From positions 1 to 63,899 of the forward strand of contig NZ_WMLB01000045.1 of NCBI RefSeq assembly GCF_009709675.1: 63,899 nt of DNA, read 5' to 3'. Positions 24,055-33,403 of the stretch are shown in pieces; the first letter of the stretch is position 1; every line of letters begins with the position of its first letter. The position numbers and the translations under genes were made by a program. Below the pieces are notes generated by a model. It ran no database searches and was not told where the DNA came from. It worked only from the letters and a program-made list of their open reading frames with translations. This DNA comes from Agromyces bracchium (GTDB lineage Bacteria; Actinomycetota; Actinomycetes; Actinomycetales; Microbacteriaceae).

Positions 24055-25380
24055 ATGACCGACCACCCCACCCGCCGGCAGCCGCATCGGAGACGACGCG
24101 CCCGCCGCCGAGCGCTCGCCGCGGCATCCGTCGCCCTCGCCATGGCCGCGAGCCTCGGCCTCGCCGGCTGCGCGAGCGGCAGCGGCGACGACCGCGTGAA
24201 GCTCGACTTCTTCCAGTTCAAGGGCGAGGCCCTCGAGGACTTCGAGCAGATCATCGCCGACTTCGAAGCCGAGAACCCCGACATCGACGTCGTGCAGAAC
24301 CAGGTCGCCGACGCCGACACGCTGATCCGCACGCTGCTCGTCAAGGACCGCACGCCCGACGTGATCACCCTCAACGCGAACGGCAACTTCGGCCGGCTCG
24401 CGCAGGCGGGCGTCTTCCACGACTTCACGGGCGACCCGGTGCTCGACACCATCAACCCGGCTGTGCAGGAGATCCTCGCCGACCTCGGCACGTACGGCGA
24501 CGAGGTCAACGGCCTCGGCTACGTCAACAACGCCAACGGCATCATCTACAACCGCGACATCTTCGAGGAGCAGGGGCTCGAGGTGCCCGAGACCTTCGAC
24601 GAGCTGATCGCGGTGTGCGATGCGTTGGCGGATGCCGGCATCACGCCGTTCTACGGCACGCTCGCGGATTCGTGGACCGTGCTCCCGTCGTGGAACGCGC
24701 TCGGCGCGTACCCCGCGCAGGGCGACTTCTTCGACGAGATGCGCGCCGAGGGCGAGGACGTCGGCCCCGACTCCCCCGTGTCGTTCGAGAAGGACTTCCC
24801 GACCGCCATGGAGCAGCAGGCCGAGCTCTACTCGTACGCGCAGGAGGGCTACCGCGGCCGCACCTACGACGACGGCAACGCCGCGTTCGCGAACGGCGAG
24901 GCCGCGATGCTCATGCAGGGCATCTGGGCGGTGAATCCGATCCTCGGCATCGACCCCGACGTGAACCTCGGCATCTTCCCGTACCCGGGAACCGACGACC
25001 CCGACGACCGCCTGCTCGTCTCGGGCGTCGACGTCGTCGTGACCATGGGCAAGGACGGCCCGCACCAGGAGGAGGCGCAGCGGTTCATCGACTACCTCTT
25101 CGAGCCCGAGGTGATCGAGGCGTTCGCGGCGTCGCAGAACATGGTGCCCTCCGTCGAAGGTGCCGAGCTCAGCGACTCGGCGGCGATCCAGTCGGTCGCG
25201 CCGTGGTTCGAGGAGGGCCGGATCACGGGCTTCATCGACCACCAGGTCCCGCCCGGCATCCCGCTGGATGCCACGGTGCAGGAGGCCCTCTTCACCGGCG
25301 ATCCGCAGTCCGCGCTCGCCACCCTCGACCGCGAGTGGGCGAAGGTCGCCGCTCGCACGATCCCCGTGACGGGAGAGTGA
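24055..25380 (+). CDS. Sugar ABC transporter substrate-binding lipoprotein (alpha-galactosides)
   Basis: The 441-residue protein has an Arg-rich signal peptide ending in the lipobox LAGC (Cys near residue 40) and a family 1 solute-binding fold (FFQFKGEALEDFEQIIADFE, YNRDIFEEQGLEVPETFDEL, AAMLMQGIWAVN). Two ATGs lie at 24052 and 24055; the second has AAGGAGG at the better six-base spacing. It follows the alpha-galactosidase and precedes two permeases, so melibiose/raffinose-type oligosaccharides are the likely cargo. Confidence 0.9.
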   Translation: MTDHPTRRQPHRRRRARRRALAAASVALAMAASLGLAGCASGSGDDRVKLDFFQFKGEALEDFEQIIADFEAENPDIDVVQNQVADADTLIRTLLVKDRTPDVITLNANGNFGRLAQAGVFHDFTGDPVLDTINPAVQEILADLGTYGDEVNGLGYVNNANGIIYNRDIFEEQGLEVPETFDELIAVCDALADAGITPFYGTLADSWTVLPSWNALGAYPAQGDFFDEMRAEGEDVGPDSPVSFEKDFPTAMEQQAELYSYAQEGYRGRTYDDGNAAFANGEAAMLMQGIWAVNPILGIDPDVNLGIFPYPGTDDPDDRLLVSGVDVVVTMGKDGPHQEEAQRFIDYLFEPEVIEAFAASQNMVPSVEGAELSDSAAIQSVAPWFEEGRITGFIDHQVPPGIPLDATVQEALFTGDPQSALATLDREWAKVAARTIPVTGE

Positions 25381-25382
25381 TC

Positions 25383-26321
25383 ATGTCCACGCTGACCCAA
25401 GCGGTGCGCACGTCTTCGACGGGCGGCACCAAGCGGGGCCGGGCGACGCGCAACCGCGTCGAGACCCGCCGCGCGATGCCCGCGTTCTACTGGATGGTGT
25501 GGCCCGCCGTGATCGCGTTCGCCGCGTTCCACACCCTCCCCGTGCTCATCGGCATCTTCTTCAGCTTCACGAACTACGCGGGCTACGGCGCGTGGAACTT
25601 CGTGGGCCTGTCGAACTACGCCAACCTGTTCCGCGACGACCGCGTGCTCGCGGCGTACGGCTTCTCGTTCCTGTTCGCGATCGTCGCGACGATCCTCACC
25701 AACGTGATCTCGCTCGCGATCGCGCTCGGGCTGAACGCGAAGATCGTCGGCCGGAACTTCTTCCGCGGCGTCTACTTCGTGCCGTACGTGCTCGCGATCC
25801 TGGTCATCGGCTACGTGTTCCAGTTCTTCTTCTCGAACTCGCTGCCGAAGATCCTCTCGGGCATCCCCCTGTTCCGCGACAACATCCTGACGAGCCCCGA
25901 CTGGGCGTGGACGGCGATCGTCGTACTCGCCGTGTGGCAGGCCTGCGCGTTCGCGATCATCATCTACCTCTCGGGGCTGCAGACGATCCCGGGCGAGCTC
26001 TACGAGGCCGCGTCGCTCGACGGCGCCGGCGCGTGGCGCCAGTTCCGCTCGATCACGTTCCCGCTCATCGGCGCGTTCTTCACGATCAACGTCGTGCTGA
26101 GCCTGAAGGGCTTCCTGCAGGTGTTCGACCCGATCGTCTCGCTGACGAACGGCGGCCCGGGCACCTCGACCGAGTCGGTGACACTGCTCATCTTCCGGGG
26201 CGGCTTCTCGGGCGGCGAGTTCGCCTACCAGACGGCCAACGCGGTGATCTTCTTCATCGTGATCACGGTCGTCTCCCTCTTCCAGTTCCGGGTCCTTCAG
26301 CGCAGAGAGGCCGATTTCTGA
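25383..26321 (+). CDS. Sugar ABC transporter permease (MalF type)
   Basis: This 312-residue inner-membrane permease has about six hydrophobic segments, beginning FYWMVWPAVIAFAAFHTLPV, and an EAA loop LYEAASLDGAGAWRQFRSIT. It begins two bases after the binding-protein stop and its TGA overlaps the next ATG by one base. No ATPase gene is present in the operon. Confidence 0.9.
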   Translation: MSTLTQAVRTSSTGGTKRGRATRNRVETRRAMPAFYWMVWPAVIAFAAFHTLPVLIGIFFSFTNYAGYGAWNFVGLSNYANLFRDDRVLAAYGFSFLFAIVATILTNVISLAIALGLNAKIVGRNFFRGVYFVPYVLAILVIGYVFQFFFSNSLPKILSGIPLFRDNILTSPDWAWTAIVVLAVWQACAFAIIIYLSGLQTIPGELYEAASLDGAGAWRQFRSITFPLIGAFFTINVVLSLKGFLQVFDPIVSLTNGGPGTSTESVTLLIFRGGFSGGEFAYQTANAVIFFIVITVVSLFQFRVLQRREADF

Positions 26322-27256
26322 TGACCACCGCAACCACCACCCTGGCGCAGGCCGAGGAGGCCGTGCCCACGGGCGCCACCGACGCCGTCGGCGGCGGACG
26401 ACGCCCCCGCCGCGGCCGCGGCCGCGAGACCGACGACACCCGCCGCATCAACTGGTGGGCGACCGCCCTCATCGCGGTGTGCTCGCTGACCATCATCATC
26501 CCGCTCTACCTCGCGGTCGTCGTCGCCCTCAAGACACCGGACCAGCTGGTGTCGGGCACCGGCTTCGAGTGGCCGAACCCCGTCAACTGGAGCAACTTCG
26601 CCGAGGCATGGGAGCGCACGAGCTTCCCGCAGGCGCTCACGAACACCGCCCTCATCACGGTCGGCTCGGTCGTGTTCACGCTGCTGACGAGCTCGATCGT
26701 CGCGTACGCGCTGGCCCGCAACATCCACCGGCCGTTCTTCAAGGGCGTGTTCTTCTACCTGCTCGCGGCCCTCTTCATCCCGTTCCCGATCATCATGCTG
26801 CCGCTCGTGAAGCAGACCGCGATCCTCGGCCTCGACAACCAGGCCGGCATGATCGTGCTCTACACGATCTACGGGCTCTCGCTGAACGTGTTCATCTACA
26901 CGGCCTACATCCGCTCGATCCCGATCGAGCTCGAGGAGGCGGCGCGCGTCGACGGCGCCTCGACCTGGCGCGTGTTCTGGCAGGTGATATTCCCGCTGCT
27001 GACCCCGATGAACGCGACGGTCGGCATCCTCACCTGCGTGTGGGCGTGGAACGACTTCATCATGCCGCTCGTCGTGCTGACCGACCCGGCCGCGCGCACC
27101 CTGCCGCTCGCGCAGTACGTGTTCCAGGGCCAGTTCAACACCGAGTACACGACGGCGTTCGCGTCGTACCTCATGGCGATGGCGCCGCTGCTGGTCGTGT
27201 ACATCTTCAGCCAGCGCTGGGTGATCTCCGGCGTGACCCGAGGCTCGATCAAGTAA
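26321..27256 (+). CDS. Sugar ABC transporter permease (MalG type)
   Basis: This 311-residue permease starts with an Arg/Gly-rich cytoplasmic tail, then six membrane segments (ALIAVCSLTIIIPLYLAVVV and later ones) and the EAA loop LEEAARVDGASTWRVFWQVI. It is translationally coupled to the upstream permease (TGATG). It forms the channel with that permease and depends on an ATPase encoded elsewhere. Confidence 0.9.
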   Translation: MTTATTTLAQAEEAVPTGATDAVGGGRRPRRGRGRETDDTRRINWWATALIAVCSLTIIIPLYLAVVVALKTPDQLVSGTGFEWPNPVNWSNFAEAWERTSFPQALTNTALITVGSVVFTLLTSSIVAYALARNIHRPFFKGVFFYLLAALFIPFPIIMLPLVKQTAILGLDNQAGMIVLYTIYGLSLNVFIYTAYIRSIPIELEEAARVDGASTWRVFWQVIFPLLTPMNATVGILTCVWAWNDFIMPLVVLTDPAARTLPLAQYVFQGQFNTEYTTAFASYLMAMAPLLVVYIFSQRWVISGVTRGSIK

Positions 27257-27292
27257 TGTGCGCGGATGCCGCGGGGCGGGCGCCCCACCGCC

Positions 27293-27323
27293 GGTCGAGG
27301 AGCGCGAAGCGCGTCTCGAGACC
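27293..27323 (-). repeat. 39-bp hairpin repeat, diverged copy B2
   Basis: This reverse-oriented, shortened copy (GGTCGAGGAGCGCGAAGCGC to GAGACC) stands between the permease and GH13 genes. It can fold into a hairpin and may modulate expression of the last gene. Confidence 0.6.
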
Positions 27324-27368
27324 CGTCCCGCGGCATCCGTTCGATCTCTTCGAAAGGAACCACCACCG

Positions 27369-29141
27369 ATGACCGACGCCCGGACCTCGACGACCGACGC
27401 GCCTGCTGCGGCCGCTGACGCCGCACCCGCGCCCGCTGCCGCCGACGCCACGCCCGCGCCCGCCGCCCTCGCCGACGCCACCGTGCTCGCCGCCGACCCT
27501 GACTGGTGGCGCCAGGCCGCGGTCTACCAGATCTACCCGCGCAGCTTCGCCGACGCGAACGGCGACGGCATCGGCGACCTGAAGGGCATCACGTTGCGCG
27601 TGCCGTACCTCGTCGAGCTCGGCGTCGACGCGGTGTGGCTCTCGCCCTTCTACCCGTCGGCGCTCGCCGACGGCGGGTACGACGTCGACGACTACCGGAA
27701 CGTCGACCCGAAGCTCGGCACGCTCGCCGACTTCGACGAGCTGATCGCGGCGCTGCACGCCGCCGGCATCCGCCTCATCGCCGACATCGTGCCGAACCAC
27801 TCGTCGAACCGGCACGAATGGTTCCGCGAGGCGCTCGCGTCGCCGCGCGGGTCGGCTGCGCGCGAGCGCTACATCTTCCGCGACGGCGAGGGGCCGGATG
27901 GCTCGGAGCCGCCGAGCGACTGGCAGTCGATCTTCGGCGGCTCGGCGTGGGAGCCCGTGGGCGACGGCCAGTTCTACCTGCACCTGTTCGCGCCCGAGCA
28001 GCCCGACCTGAACTGGGCGAACCGCGAGGTGCGCGACGACTTCCTGCGCACGCTGCGCTTCTGGTCCGACCGCGGGGTCGACGGCTTCCGCGTGGACGTC
28101 GCGCACGCCCTCGCGAAGGACCTCACCTACCCGCTGCGCTCGCACGCCGAGCTCGAGGCGACGAAGCTCGCGACCGACGGCTCGCACCCGCTCTGGGATC
28201 GCGAGGAGCTCGACGAGATCTACGCCGAGTGGCGTGCGGTGTTCGACGAGTACGACCCGCCGCGCATCGCGGTCGCCGAGGCGTGGGTCGCGCCGACCCG
28301 CCGTCACCGGTACGCGGCGCCGACGAGCCTCGGCCAGGCGTTCAACTTCGACCTGCTGCGCGCGAACTTCTCGGCCGCGGAGTTCCACGAGATCGTCGAC
28401 CGCAACATGGCCTTCGCCGGCGAGACGGGCTCGTCGAACACGTGGGTGTTCTCGAACCACGATGTCGTTCGGCACGCGACGCGGTACGGCCTTCCCGACG
28501 ATGGCACGTTCGAGTACGACCTCGGCAAGGCGTGGCTGCTCTCGGGTGGGGTCGAGCCTGCGGTCGACGCGGCTCGCGGCCTCCGGCGAGCGCGCGCGGC
28601 GACGCTCTTCCTGCTGGCGCTGCCCGGCAGCGCGTACCTGTACCAGGGCGAGGAGCTCGGGCTGCCCGAGGTCGCCGAGATCCCCGACGCGTCCCGCCAG
28701 GACCCGACGTTCTTCCGCAACGCCGGCGTCGAGGTCGGCCGCGACGGATGCCGCGTGCCCCTGCCCTGGGACGCCGACGCGCCGTCGTTCGGCTTCGGGC
28801 CCGCCGGCTCGGATGCCTCGCACCTGCCGCAGCCCGCCTGGTTCGGGTCGTACGCGGTCTCGGCGCAGGACTCCGACCCGGCCTCGACGCTCTCGATGTA
28901 CCGAAGCGCGCTCGCGATGCGGCACCAGCTGCAAGGTGCAGAGAAGCTCGCGTGGATCGCGCTCGACGAGCCATCCGTTCTCGCCTTCCAGCGCCCGACC
29001 GGATGGACCGTGGTGACGAACTTCAGCACGACCCCGTTCGCGCTGCCCGCCGGGCTCGCCGGCCTCGAGGTGCTCCTCTCCAGTGCCCCGCGCCCCGACA
29101 AGGCGACGATCCCCGGCGAGACGACCCTCTGGCTCCGCTGA
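27369..29141 (+). CDS. GH13 alpha-glucosidase (oligo-1,6-glucosidase type)
   Basis: This 590-residue cytoplasmic enzyme has an Ala/Pro-rich 35-residue N-terminal tail and then the GH13 barrel beginning [20 protein letters not shown]. Conserved regions are [28 protein letters not shown], the nucleophile in [10 protein letters not shown] (about 242), the acid/base Glu in VAEAWV (about 304) and [14 protein letters not shown] (about 362). GAAAGGAAC precedes the ATG. It ends the alpha-galactoside operon and would split the glucose-containing remainder (for example sucrose-like or isomaltose-like units) after galactose removal. The exact linkage is not determined. Confidence 0.9.
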   Translation: MTDARTSTTDAPAAAADAAPAPAAADATPAPAALADATVLAADPDWWRQAAVYQIYPRSFADANGDGIGDLKGITLRVPYLVELGVDAVWLSPFYPSALADGGYDVDDYRNVDPKLGTLADFDELIAALHAAGIRLIADIVPNHSSNRHEWFREALASPRGSAARERYIFRDGEGPDGSEPPSDWQSIFGGSAWEPVGDGQFYLHLFAPEQPDLNWANREVRDDFLRTLRFWSDRGVDGFRVDVAHALAKDLTYPLRSHAELEATKLATDGSHPLWDREELDEIYAEWRAVFDEYDPPRIAVAEAWVAPTRRHRYAAPTSLGQAFNFDLLRANFSAAEFHEIVDRNMAFAGETGSSNTWVFSNHDVVRHATRYGLPDDGTFEYDLGKAWLLSGGVEPAVDAARGLRRARAATLFLLALPGSAYLYQGEELGLPEVAEIPDASRQDPTFFRNAGVEVGRDGCRVPLPWDADAPSFGFGPAGSDASHLPQPAWFGSYAVSAQDSDPASTLSMYRSALAMRHQLQGAEKLAWIALDEPSVLAFQRPTGWTVVTNFSTTPFALPAGLAGLEVLLSSAPRPDKATIPGETTLWLR

Positions 29142-29163
29142 GGGCGCCCCCGCCACCCATCGA

Positions 29164-29199
29164 GATTCGACATGTGAGCGCCGGCTCACATGTCGAATC
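29164..29199 (+). terminator. terminator hairpin of the alpha-galactoside operon
   Basis: Perfect 16-base arms (GATTCGACATGTGAGC and complement) flank a GCCG loop, 22 bases after the GH13 stop. No T run follows. Confidence 0.7.
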
Positions 29200-29252
29200 C
29201 GACGTGCAACCTCCGCCGACACGCGAGCCGTGGCATCCTCTCACCCCCTCGC

Positions 29253-29258
29253 TAGACT
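29253..29258 (+). promoter_or_regulatory. -10 box of a leaderless promoter (yajQ)
   Basis: TAGACT lies seven bases before the ATG at 29266, and there is no ribosome-binding site. Confidence 0.45.
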
Positions 29259-29265
29259 GGCCCGC

Positions 29266-29754
29266 ATGGCTGATTCGACGTTCGACATCGTGAGCAAGGT
29301 CGACAAGATGGAGGCGGAGAACGCCGTCAACCAGGCCCGCAAGGAGGTCGAGCAGCGCTACGACTTCAAGGGCGTGGGGGCGTCGGTCGAGTGGTCGGGC
29401 GAGAAGATCCTGCTGAAGGCATCGACCGACGAGCGCGTGAAGGCGGTGCTCGACGTGGTGCAGTCGAAGTTCATCAAGCGCGGCATCTCGCTGAAGTCGC
29501 TCGACTCGGGCGAGCCCTACCCGTCGGGCAAGGAGTTCCGCATCGAGATCGCCCTGAAGAACGGCATCGACCAGGAGCATGCGAAGAAGATCGGCAAGCT
29601 GATCCGCGACGAGGCGCCGAAGACGGTGAAGTCGCAGATCCAGGGCGACGAACTCCGCGTCTCGTCGAAGAGCCGCGACGACCTGCAGGAGACCATCCGC
29701 CTGCTGAAGGCCGCCGACCTCGACGTCGACCTGCAGTTCGTCAACTTCCGCTGA
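29266..29754 (+). CDS. yajQ: YajQ-family nucleotide-binding protein
   Basis: The 162-residue protein matches the DUF520/YajQ family over its whole length: it starts [20 protein letters not shown], has [34 protein letters not shown] and ends [10 protein letters not shown]. Family members bind nucleotides, and some bind cyclic di-GMP and act with transcription factors. The gene stands alone between the alpha-galactoside operon terminator and the convergent HigBA pair. Confidence 0.92.
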   Translation: MADSTFDIVSKVDKMEAENAVNQARKEVEQRYDFKGVGASVEWSGEKILLKASTDERVKAVLDVVQSKFIKRGISLKSLDSGEPYPSGKEFRIEIALKNGIDQEHAKKIGKLIRDEAPKTVKSQIQGDELRVSSKSRDDLQETIRLLKAADLDVDLQFVNFR

Positions 29755-29802
29755 CGCGCGCTTCCCGGTTCGAGGGCGAGCGGATGCCGCGCTACGGCGT
29801 CT

Positions 29803-30105
29803 TCACGCGCTGGCGACGAGCGGCGTGATCGCGTCCAGTTCGCTCTGATGCGCCGCTCGCTCGACGTCGAGGTCGTATCGATTCTGGAGGTTGAGCCAGA
29901 ACCGTTCGCTCGTCCCGAGCGCGCGCGAGAGCCTCAGCGCTGTGTCGGGCGTGATGGCCCGCTTGCCGTGGACGATCTCGTTGATCCGCCGCGGCGGAAC
30001 TCCGACGGTGAGCGCGAGACGGTACTGGCTGATCCCGAGCGGCTCGAGGAACTCCTCGAGCAGGATCTCTCCTGGGTGGATGGGGTCGTGTGCGGTCGTC
30101 ATCAC
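29803..30105 (-). CDS. higA: HigA-family antitoxin
   Basis: This 100-residue XRE-type DNA-binding antitoxin has the typical HigA N terminus DPIHPGEILLEEFLEPLGIS and helix-turn-helix QYRLALTVGVPPRRINEIVH, then RLSRALGTSERFWLNLQNRYDL. It lies nine bases behind the toxin gene and is in the toxin-first order that characterises HigBA. It should neutralise HigB and repress the shared promoter. Confidence 0.93.
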   Translation of the reverse strand: MMTTAHDPIHPGEILLEEFLEPLGISQYRLALTVGVPPRRINEIVHGKRAITPDTALRLSRALGTSERFWLNLQNRYDLDVERAAHQSELDAITPLVASA

Positions 30106-30114
30106 ATCACCTCC

Positions 30115-30396
30115 TCAGTGGTAGTCGACGATCTCGACGTCCTCGGCTCCCGTCGAGGTCCAACGGAAGCAGATCCGGTATTGGTCGTTCACTCGTATGC
30201 TGTGTTGTCCGGCACGATCTCCGCGGAGCGCCTCAAGGCGATTTCCCGGTGGCACGCGGAGGTCATTCAGTTCATCGGCTGCCTCGATCAGGAGGAGTTT
30301 CCGATGTGCCATCCGCTGCAGATCGTGGCCGAACCTCGCCACTCGCTCGCGGTCGAACACCTTCCGGGTCGCGTCATCTGCGAACGAACGGATCAC
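30115..30396 (-). CDS. higB: HigB-family toxin (RelE-like mRNA interferase)
   Basis: This 93-residue toxin begins VIRSFADDATRKVFDRERV at a GTG, matches the MIRSF start of the family, and contains LRVPPGNRLEALRGDRAGQH, SIRVNDQYRICFRW and the C-terminal VEIVDYH. HigB cleaves mRNA on the ribosome. Its TACTAT -10 box lies seven bases from the GTG, so the transcript is predicted leaderless. A palindrome just upstream is the probable HigA operator. Confidence 0.92.
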   Translation of the reverse strand: MIRSFADDATRKVFDRERVARFGHDLQRMAHRKLLLIEAADELNDLRVPPGNRLEALRGDRAGQHSIRVNDQYRICFRWTSTGAEDVEIVDYH

Positions 30397-30403
30397 ACCA
30401 CCG

Positions 30404-30409
30404 ATAGTA
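30404..30409 (-). promoter_or_regulatory. -10 box of a leaderless promoter (higBA)
   Basis: TACTAT on the minus strand, seven bases before the GTG of higB. Confidence 0.45.
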
Positions 30410-30420
30410 ACGCGCCGCGC

Positions 30421-30441
30421 TAATATCGCCAAGCGTTATTA
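30421..30441. promoter_or_regulatory. probable HigA operator
   Basis: TAATATCGC-CAA-GCGTTATTA is a 21-base inverted repeat with one mismatch per arm. It lies upstream of the higB -10 box, where the -35 region would be. Autorepression by HigA is the usual arrangement. Confidence 0.65.
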
Positions 30442-30472
30442 CTCCGTCAGCGTGACAGCGGGTCTGCCTCAT

Positions 30473-31528
30473 TCACGACCGCGGCGCGTACCCCTCCAAC
30501 CACCGCGTCACCGCCGCATACGCCGCCGCCCGCGCCGGCTCCCGCGACAGGAACACGTCGTGCAGCGCCCCGTCGATGCGCGCGACCGTGACGTTCGGCC
30601 CGAGCTTCAGCGACTGGCGCGCGATCTCGTCGACGACGAGCACGATGTCCGACGTGAGCATCGCGTCATCCCACGTCGCCTGCAGCACCGACCGCGCCGA
30701 CACGAGGGTCAGCACGGGCGCCCCCACGTCGATGCCGGCGGCGACGGTCGCGTGCCCGGCGAGGATCGCGGTCAGCCAGGCCGGATGCGTGCGGAACCCG
30801 CGGTCGGGCCGCCACGCGTGGTCGTACTCCCACTCCCCGTCGAGCTCCTTCGCGACCGACCGCGTGTAGAACCCGAGGTCGACGTTCGGCAGCGGCCCCA
30901 TGGGGTCGAGCCGCGCGCGGAACCCGATCATCGGCTGGATCGCCTGCCGCCCGATCCCGCTCAGCTGGAACTCCAGCCACGGACTGTTCAGCACGAGCGC
31001 CGCCGCCCGCCCGGCATTGCGCGCCGCCCACAGGCTGAGCGTGAGCCCGCCCGTCGAGTGCCCGACGAGAATCAACGGCCGAGCGGATGCCTCCGGCCCA
31101 CCCTCGCGCGTGATGACGCCGAGCGCGGCCTCAATGTCCTCGTCGTACACGGCCAGGTCGGTCATGTACCCGGGCGTCTGCCACTCCCGCAGGCTCCGCC
31201 CGTACTTCCGCAGGTCGAGCGCGTAGAACCGCGCCCCCGCATCGCTCCAGAACCGCGCCAGCTCGGGATTGAAGAAGTAGTCGCTCCACCCGTGCACGAA
31301 CAGCACATCGCACCGCGATGCCGCTGGCCGCCGCTCCGGCTCCTCCTCGCGTTCCCACGGCCAGCGCCACCGGCGCCGAGCGAATGCCGCGGCCTCGCCA
31401 CTTGCGCCTGCGGTGTGCCGCACGAGCGTCGCGACGACCTCACCTTCGTCGTCGTCTTCGATCGTCAGCGTCAGCTGATCGAATCCGGGCCCGAGCACAT
31501 CGGGTCGCCACTCGGTTGCATCCCCCAT
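30473..31528 (-). CDS. Alpha/beta hydrolase (lysophospholipase-like)
   Basis: This 351-residue protein has an oxyanion-type HGWSDYFF motif, the nucleophile elbow GHSTGG (Ser about 158) and a terminal GALHDVFLS with the catalytic His; an acid residue is likely in VDEIAR. The layout resembles monoglyceride lipase/lysophospholipase-type hydrolases. There is no signal peptide. GAGGGGG lies five bases before the ATG. It follows the Tad pilus locus on the same strand but is separated by 42 bases, so it may be independent. Confidence 0.8.
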   Translation of the reverse strand: MGDATEWRPDVLGPGFDQLTLTIEDDDEGEVVATLVRHTAGASGEAAAFARRRWRWPWEREEEPERRPAASRCDVLFVHGWSDYFFNPELARFWSDAGARFYALDLRKYGRSLREWQTPGYMTDLAVYDEDIEAALGVITREGGPEASARPLILVGHSTGGLTLSLWAARNAGRAAALVLNSPWLEFQLSGIGRQAIQPMIGFRARLDPMGPLPNVDLGFYTRSVAKELDGEWEYDHAWRPDRGFRTHPAWLTAILAGHATVAAGIDVGAPVLTLVSARSVLQATWDDAMLTSDIVLVVDEIARQSLKLGPNVTVARIDGALHDVFLSREPARAAAYAAVTRWLEGYAPRS

Positions 31529-31570
31529 GCAAACCCCCTCAGGGGCAGCCTACGGAACGAAGTGGACTGG

Positions 31571-32440
31571 TCAGGAGAAGGCGTCGATGAGACCTAGGAC
31601 CGCTGGGAACAGGAGAACGATGAACAGGACCGGGAGGATCGCGAACACGAGCGGGAAGACGACCTTGATCGGCACCTTCATGGCCGATTCTTCGGCGCGC
31701 TGGCGCCGCCGGATCCGCATTTCGCCAGCCTGCACGCGAAGGACGTCCGCGATCGCAATACCGTAGCGATCGGCCTGCTGTACCGCACGGATAAACCGCT
31801 TGAGGTCGTCGCAATCGGTGCGTGCCAGGAGAGCGGAATATGCGTCCGTGCGTGAGCGGCCGATCGACATGTCTTGGAGAGTCCGGATCAGTTCCTCCGC
31901 GAGCGGACCGCGGCCACCCTGAGCGGCTCTGGCCATCGCGCCCTCGAATCCCAAACCGGCCTCGACCGCGATCGTCATCTGGTCGAGCGTGTCAGGGAGC
32001 GCAAGCAGGATGGCCTTCTGCCGGTCGTCCGCGCGGCTCGTCACGATGACTTCCGGCAGCAAGAAGAACAGCACTGCGAAAAGCAACCCAATGATCTTTC
32101 CGACCAGGTTCGGTGCTGCAAGGAGGCTCGTCAGCCCGATGAGAAACGCCACAATGGAGACAACCACGCGGATCACCAGAAAGCCTCCGACAGACCATCG
32201 GCCGGCCATCCCTGCGTGGATGATCTTGCGCTGGACCCAGCCGACATACCCGGCAGGCATGACTGCCCGCAGCGTCTCCGCAAACGTCCGGCGTTCGACG
32301 CGCTGGAGCTCGGCCTCGCTTGCAGGTGCCACCACCGCTACAACATCAGACTTGACGGGTATCGCGCGAACAACGAGGTAGACCAGCACGCCGATGCCGA
32401 GCGAGACCGCAGTGATGGCGAGGATCGGAAGGAGTGTCAT
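31571..32440 (-). CDS. tadC: TadC-like Flp pilus assembly membrane protein
   Basis: This 289-residue type II secretion F-domain protein has membrane segments at both ends (ILAITAVSLGIGVLVYLVV, VFPLVFAILPVLFIVLLFP) and the T2SSF core (LDQMTIAVEAGLGFEGAMAR, FIRAVQQADRYGIAIADVLR). It forms, with TadB, the inner-membrane platform of the pilus machine. It is the last gene of the tad operon, nine bases behind tadB. Confidence 0.9.
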   Translation of the reverse strand: MTLLPILAITAVSLGIGVLVYLVVRAIPVKSDVVAVVAPASEAELQRVERRTFAETLRAVMPAGYVGWVQRKIIHAGMAGRWSVGGFLVIRVVVSIVAFLIGLTSLLAAPNLVGKIIGLLFAVLFFLLPEVIVTSRADDRQKAILLALPDTLDQMTIAVEAGLGFEGAMARAAQGGRGPLAEELIRTLQDMSIGRSRTDAYSALLARTDCDDLKRFIRAVQQADRYGIAIADVLRVQAGEMRIRRRQRAEESAMKVPIKVVFPLVFAILPVLFIVLLFPAVLGLIDAFS

Positions 32441-32449
32441 CGCATTGCC

Positions 32450-33403
32450 TCAGAACTTCACGCGGACGGCGAAGACCATCCATACGGTGCCGACGATCAT
32501 GAGCAGTACGGCGACTGCCAATGCAAGCCACCCGAGCAGCGTCTCGAAGAATGGCGCAAGATACTCTGGGCGAACCACGACCACGAACGCGAATACAACG
32601 ATCGGCAGCGCGATGAGAATGATCGCAGAGAGCCGGCCCTCTGCACTTAGAGCCTTGACCTGTCGGCGAATCTGATTGCGTTCCCGGATGGTCGCGGCGG
32701 TCCGCTGGAGCGTCTCGGCGAGATTTCCACCGGTCTCACGGTTCACCGCTATCGCTTGCGCCGCCCAATCGAAGTCCGCTGACTCCATGCGAGCGGCGGT
32801 GTTTGCGAGCGCGACATCAAGATCACGTCCGATACGCACCTCGTTCACGATCCGTGAGAACTCCTCAGACGTAGGCGGATCGGCGTACCGTGCAACCGAG
32901 TCGATCGCTTGAGTGAGACCGTGGCCGGCCCGAAGGTTGCCCGACACCAACGTCAGTGTGTCATCGAGTTGATCCGCAAACTTCGCGCGACGGCCCGCGG
33001 TTCGAACGGTCAGATACACGTGCGCAATGAGCGGAGCGAGCAGAGCGAAGACAACACCCCAGAACACCGCGGCCCAGCTGCCGAACCCAAGAATCACACC
33101 CAGCAGGGCGAGGACCGATGCCATGGAGAAGACAACGAGGACAAACGCGGAGGGCGTCATCCGGATGCCCGCGAGTTCGAGACGCTCCTCTCCGAAAAGG
33201 GTTCGGTCACGTCGCGACATGACGGCCTCGATCGTCTCAACCGTCTTGTCCGTCGCCTTGGTCAGCGGAGATACATACTCCTCACCGGGCGCCAACCTGC
33301 GCTGGACCGCAACGCGCCGCGCCGGTGGAACGATGACGAGGAATACCAATGCGAGCAGCGCGATCAGGCTGAGCAGAACGCCCGCGATCAGCAGGGCGTT
33401 CAT
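32450..33403 (-). CDS. tadB: TadB-like Flp pilus assembly membrane protein
   Basis: This 317-residue type II secretion F-domain protein has N-terminal membrane segment ALLIAGVLLSLIALLALVFL, a pair around 95-130, and the core TLVSGNLRAGHGLTQAIDSV, then ANTAARMESADFDWAAQAIA and NRETGGNLAETLQRTA. It partners TadC. It overlaps the tadA stop by four bases (ATGA). Confidence 0.9.
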   Translation of the reverse strand: MNALLIAGVLLSLIALLALVFLVIVPPARRVAVQRRLAPGEEYVSPLTKATDKTVETIEAVMSRRDRTLFGEERLELAGIRMTPSAFVLVVFSMASVLALLGVILGFGSWAAVFWGVVFALLAPLIAHVYLTVRTAGRRAKFADQLDDTLTLVSGNLRAGHGLTQAIDSVARYADPPTSEEFSRIVNEVRIGRDLDVALANTAARMESADFDWAAQAIAVNRETGGNLAETLQRTAATIRERNQIRRQVKALSAEGRLSAIILIALPIVVFAFVVVVRPEYLAPFFETLLGWLALAVAVLLMIVGTVWMVFAVRVKF

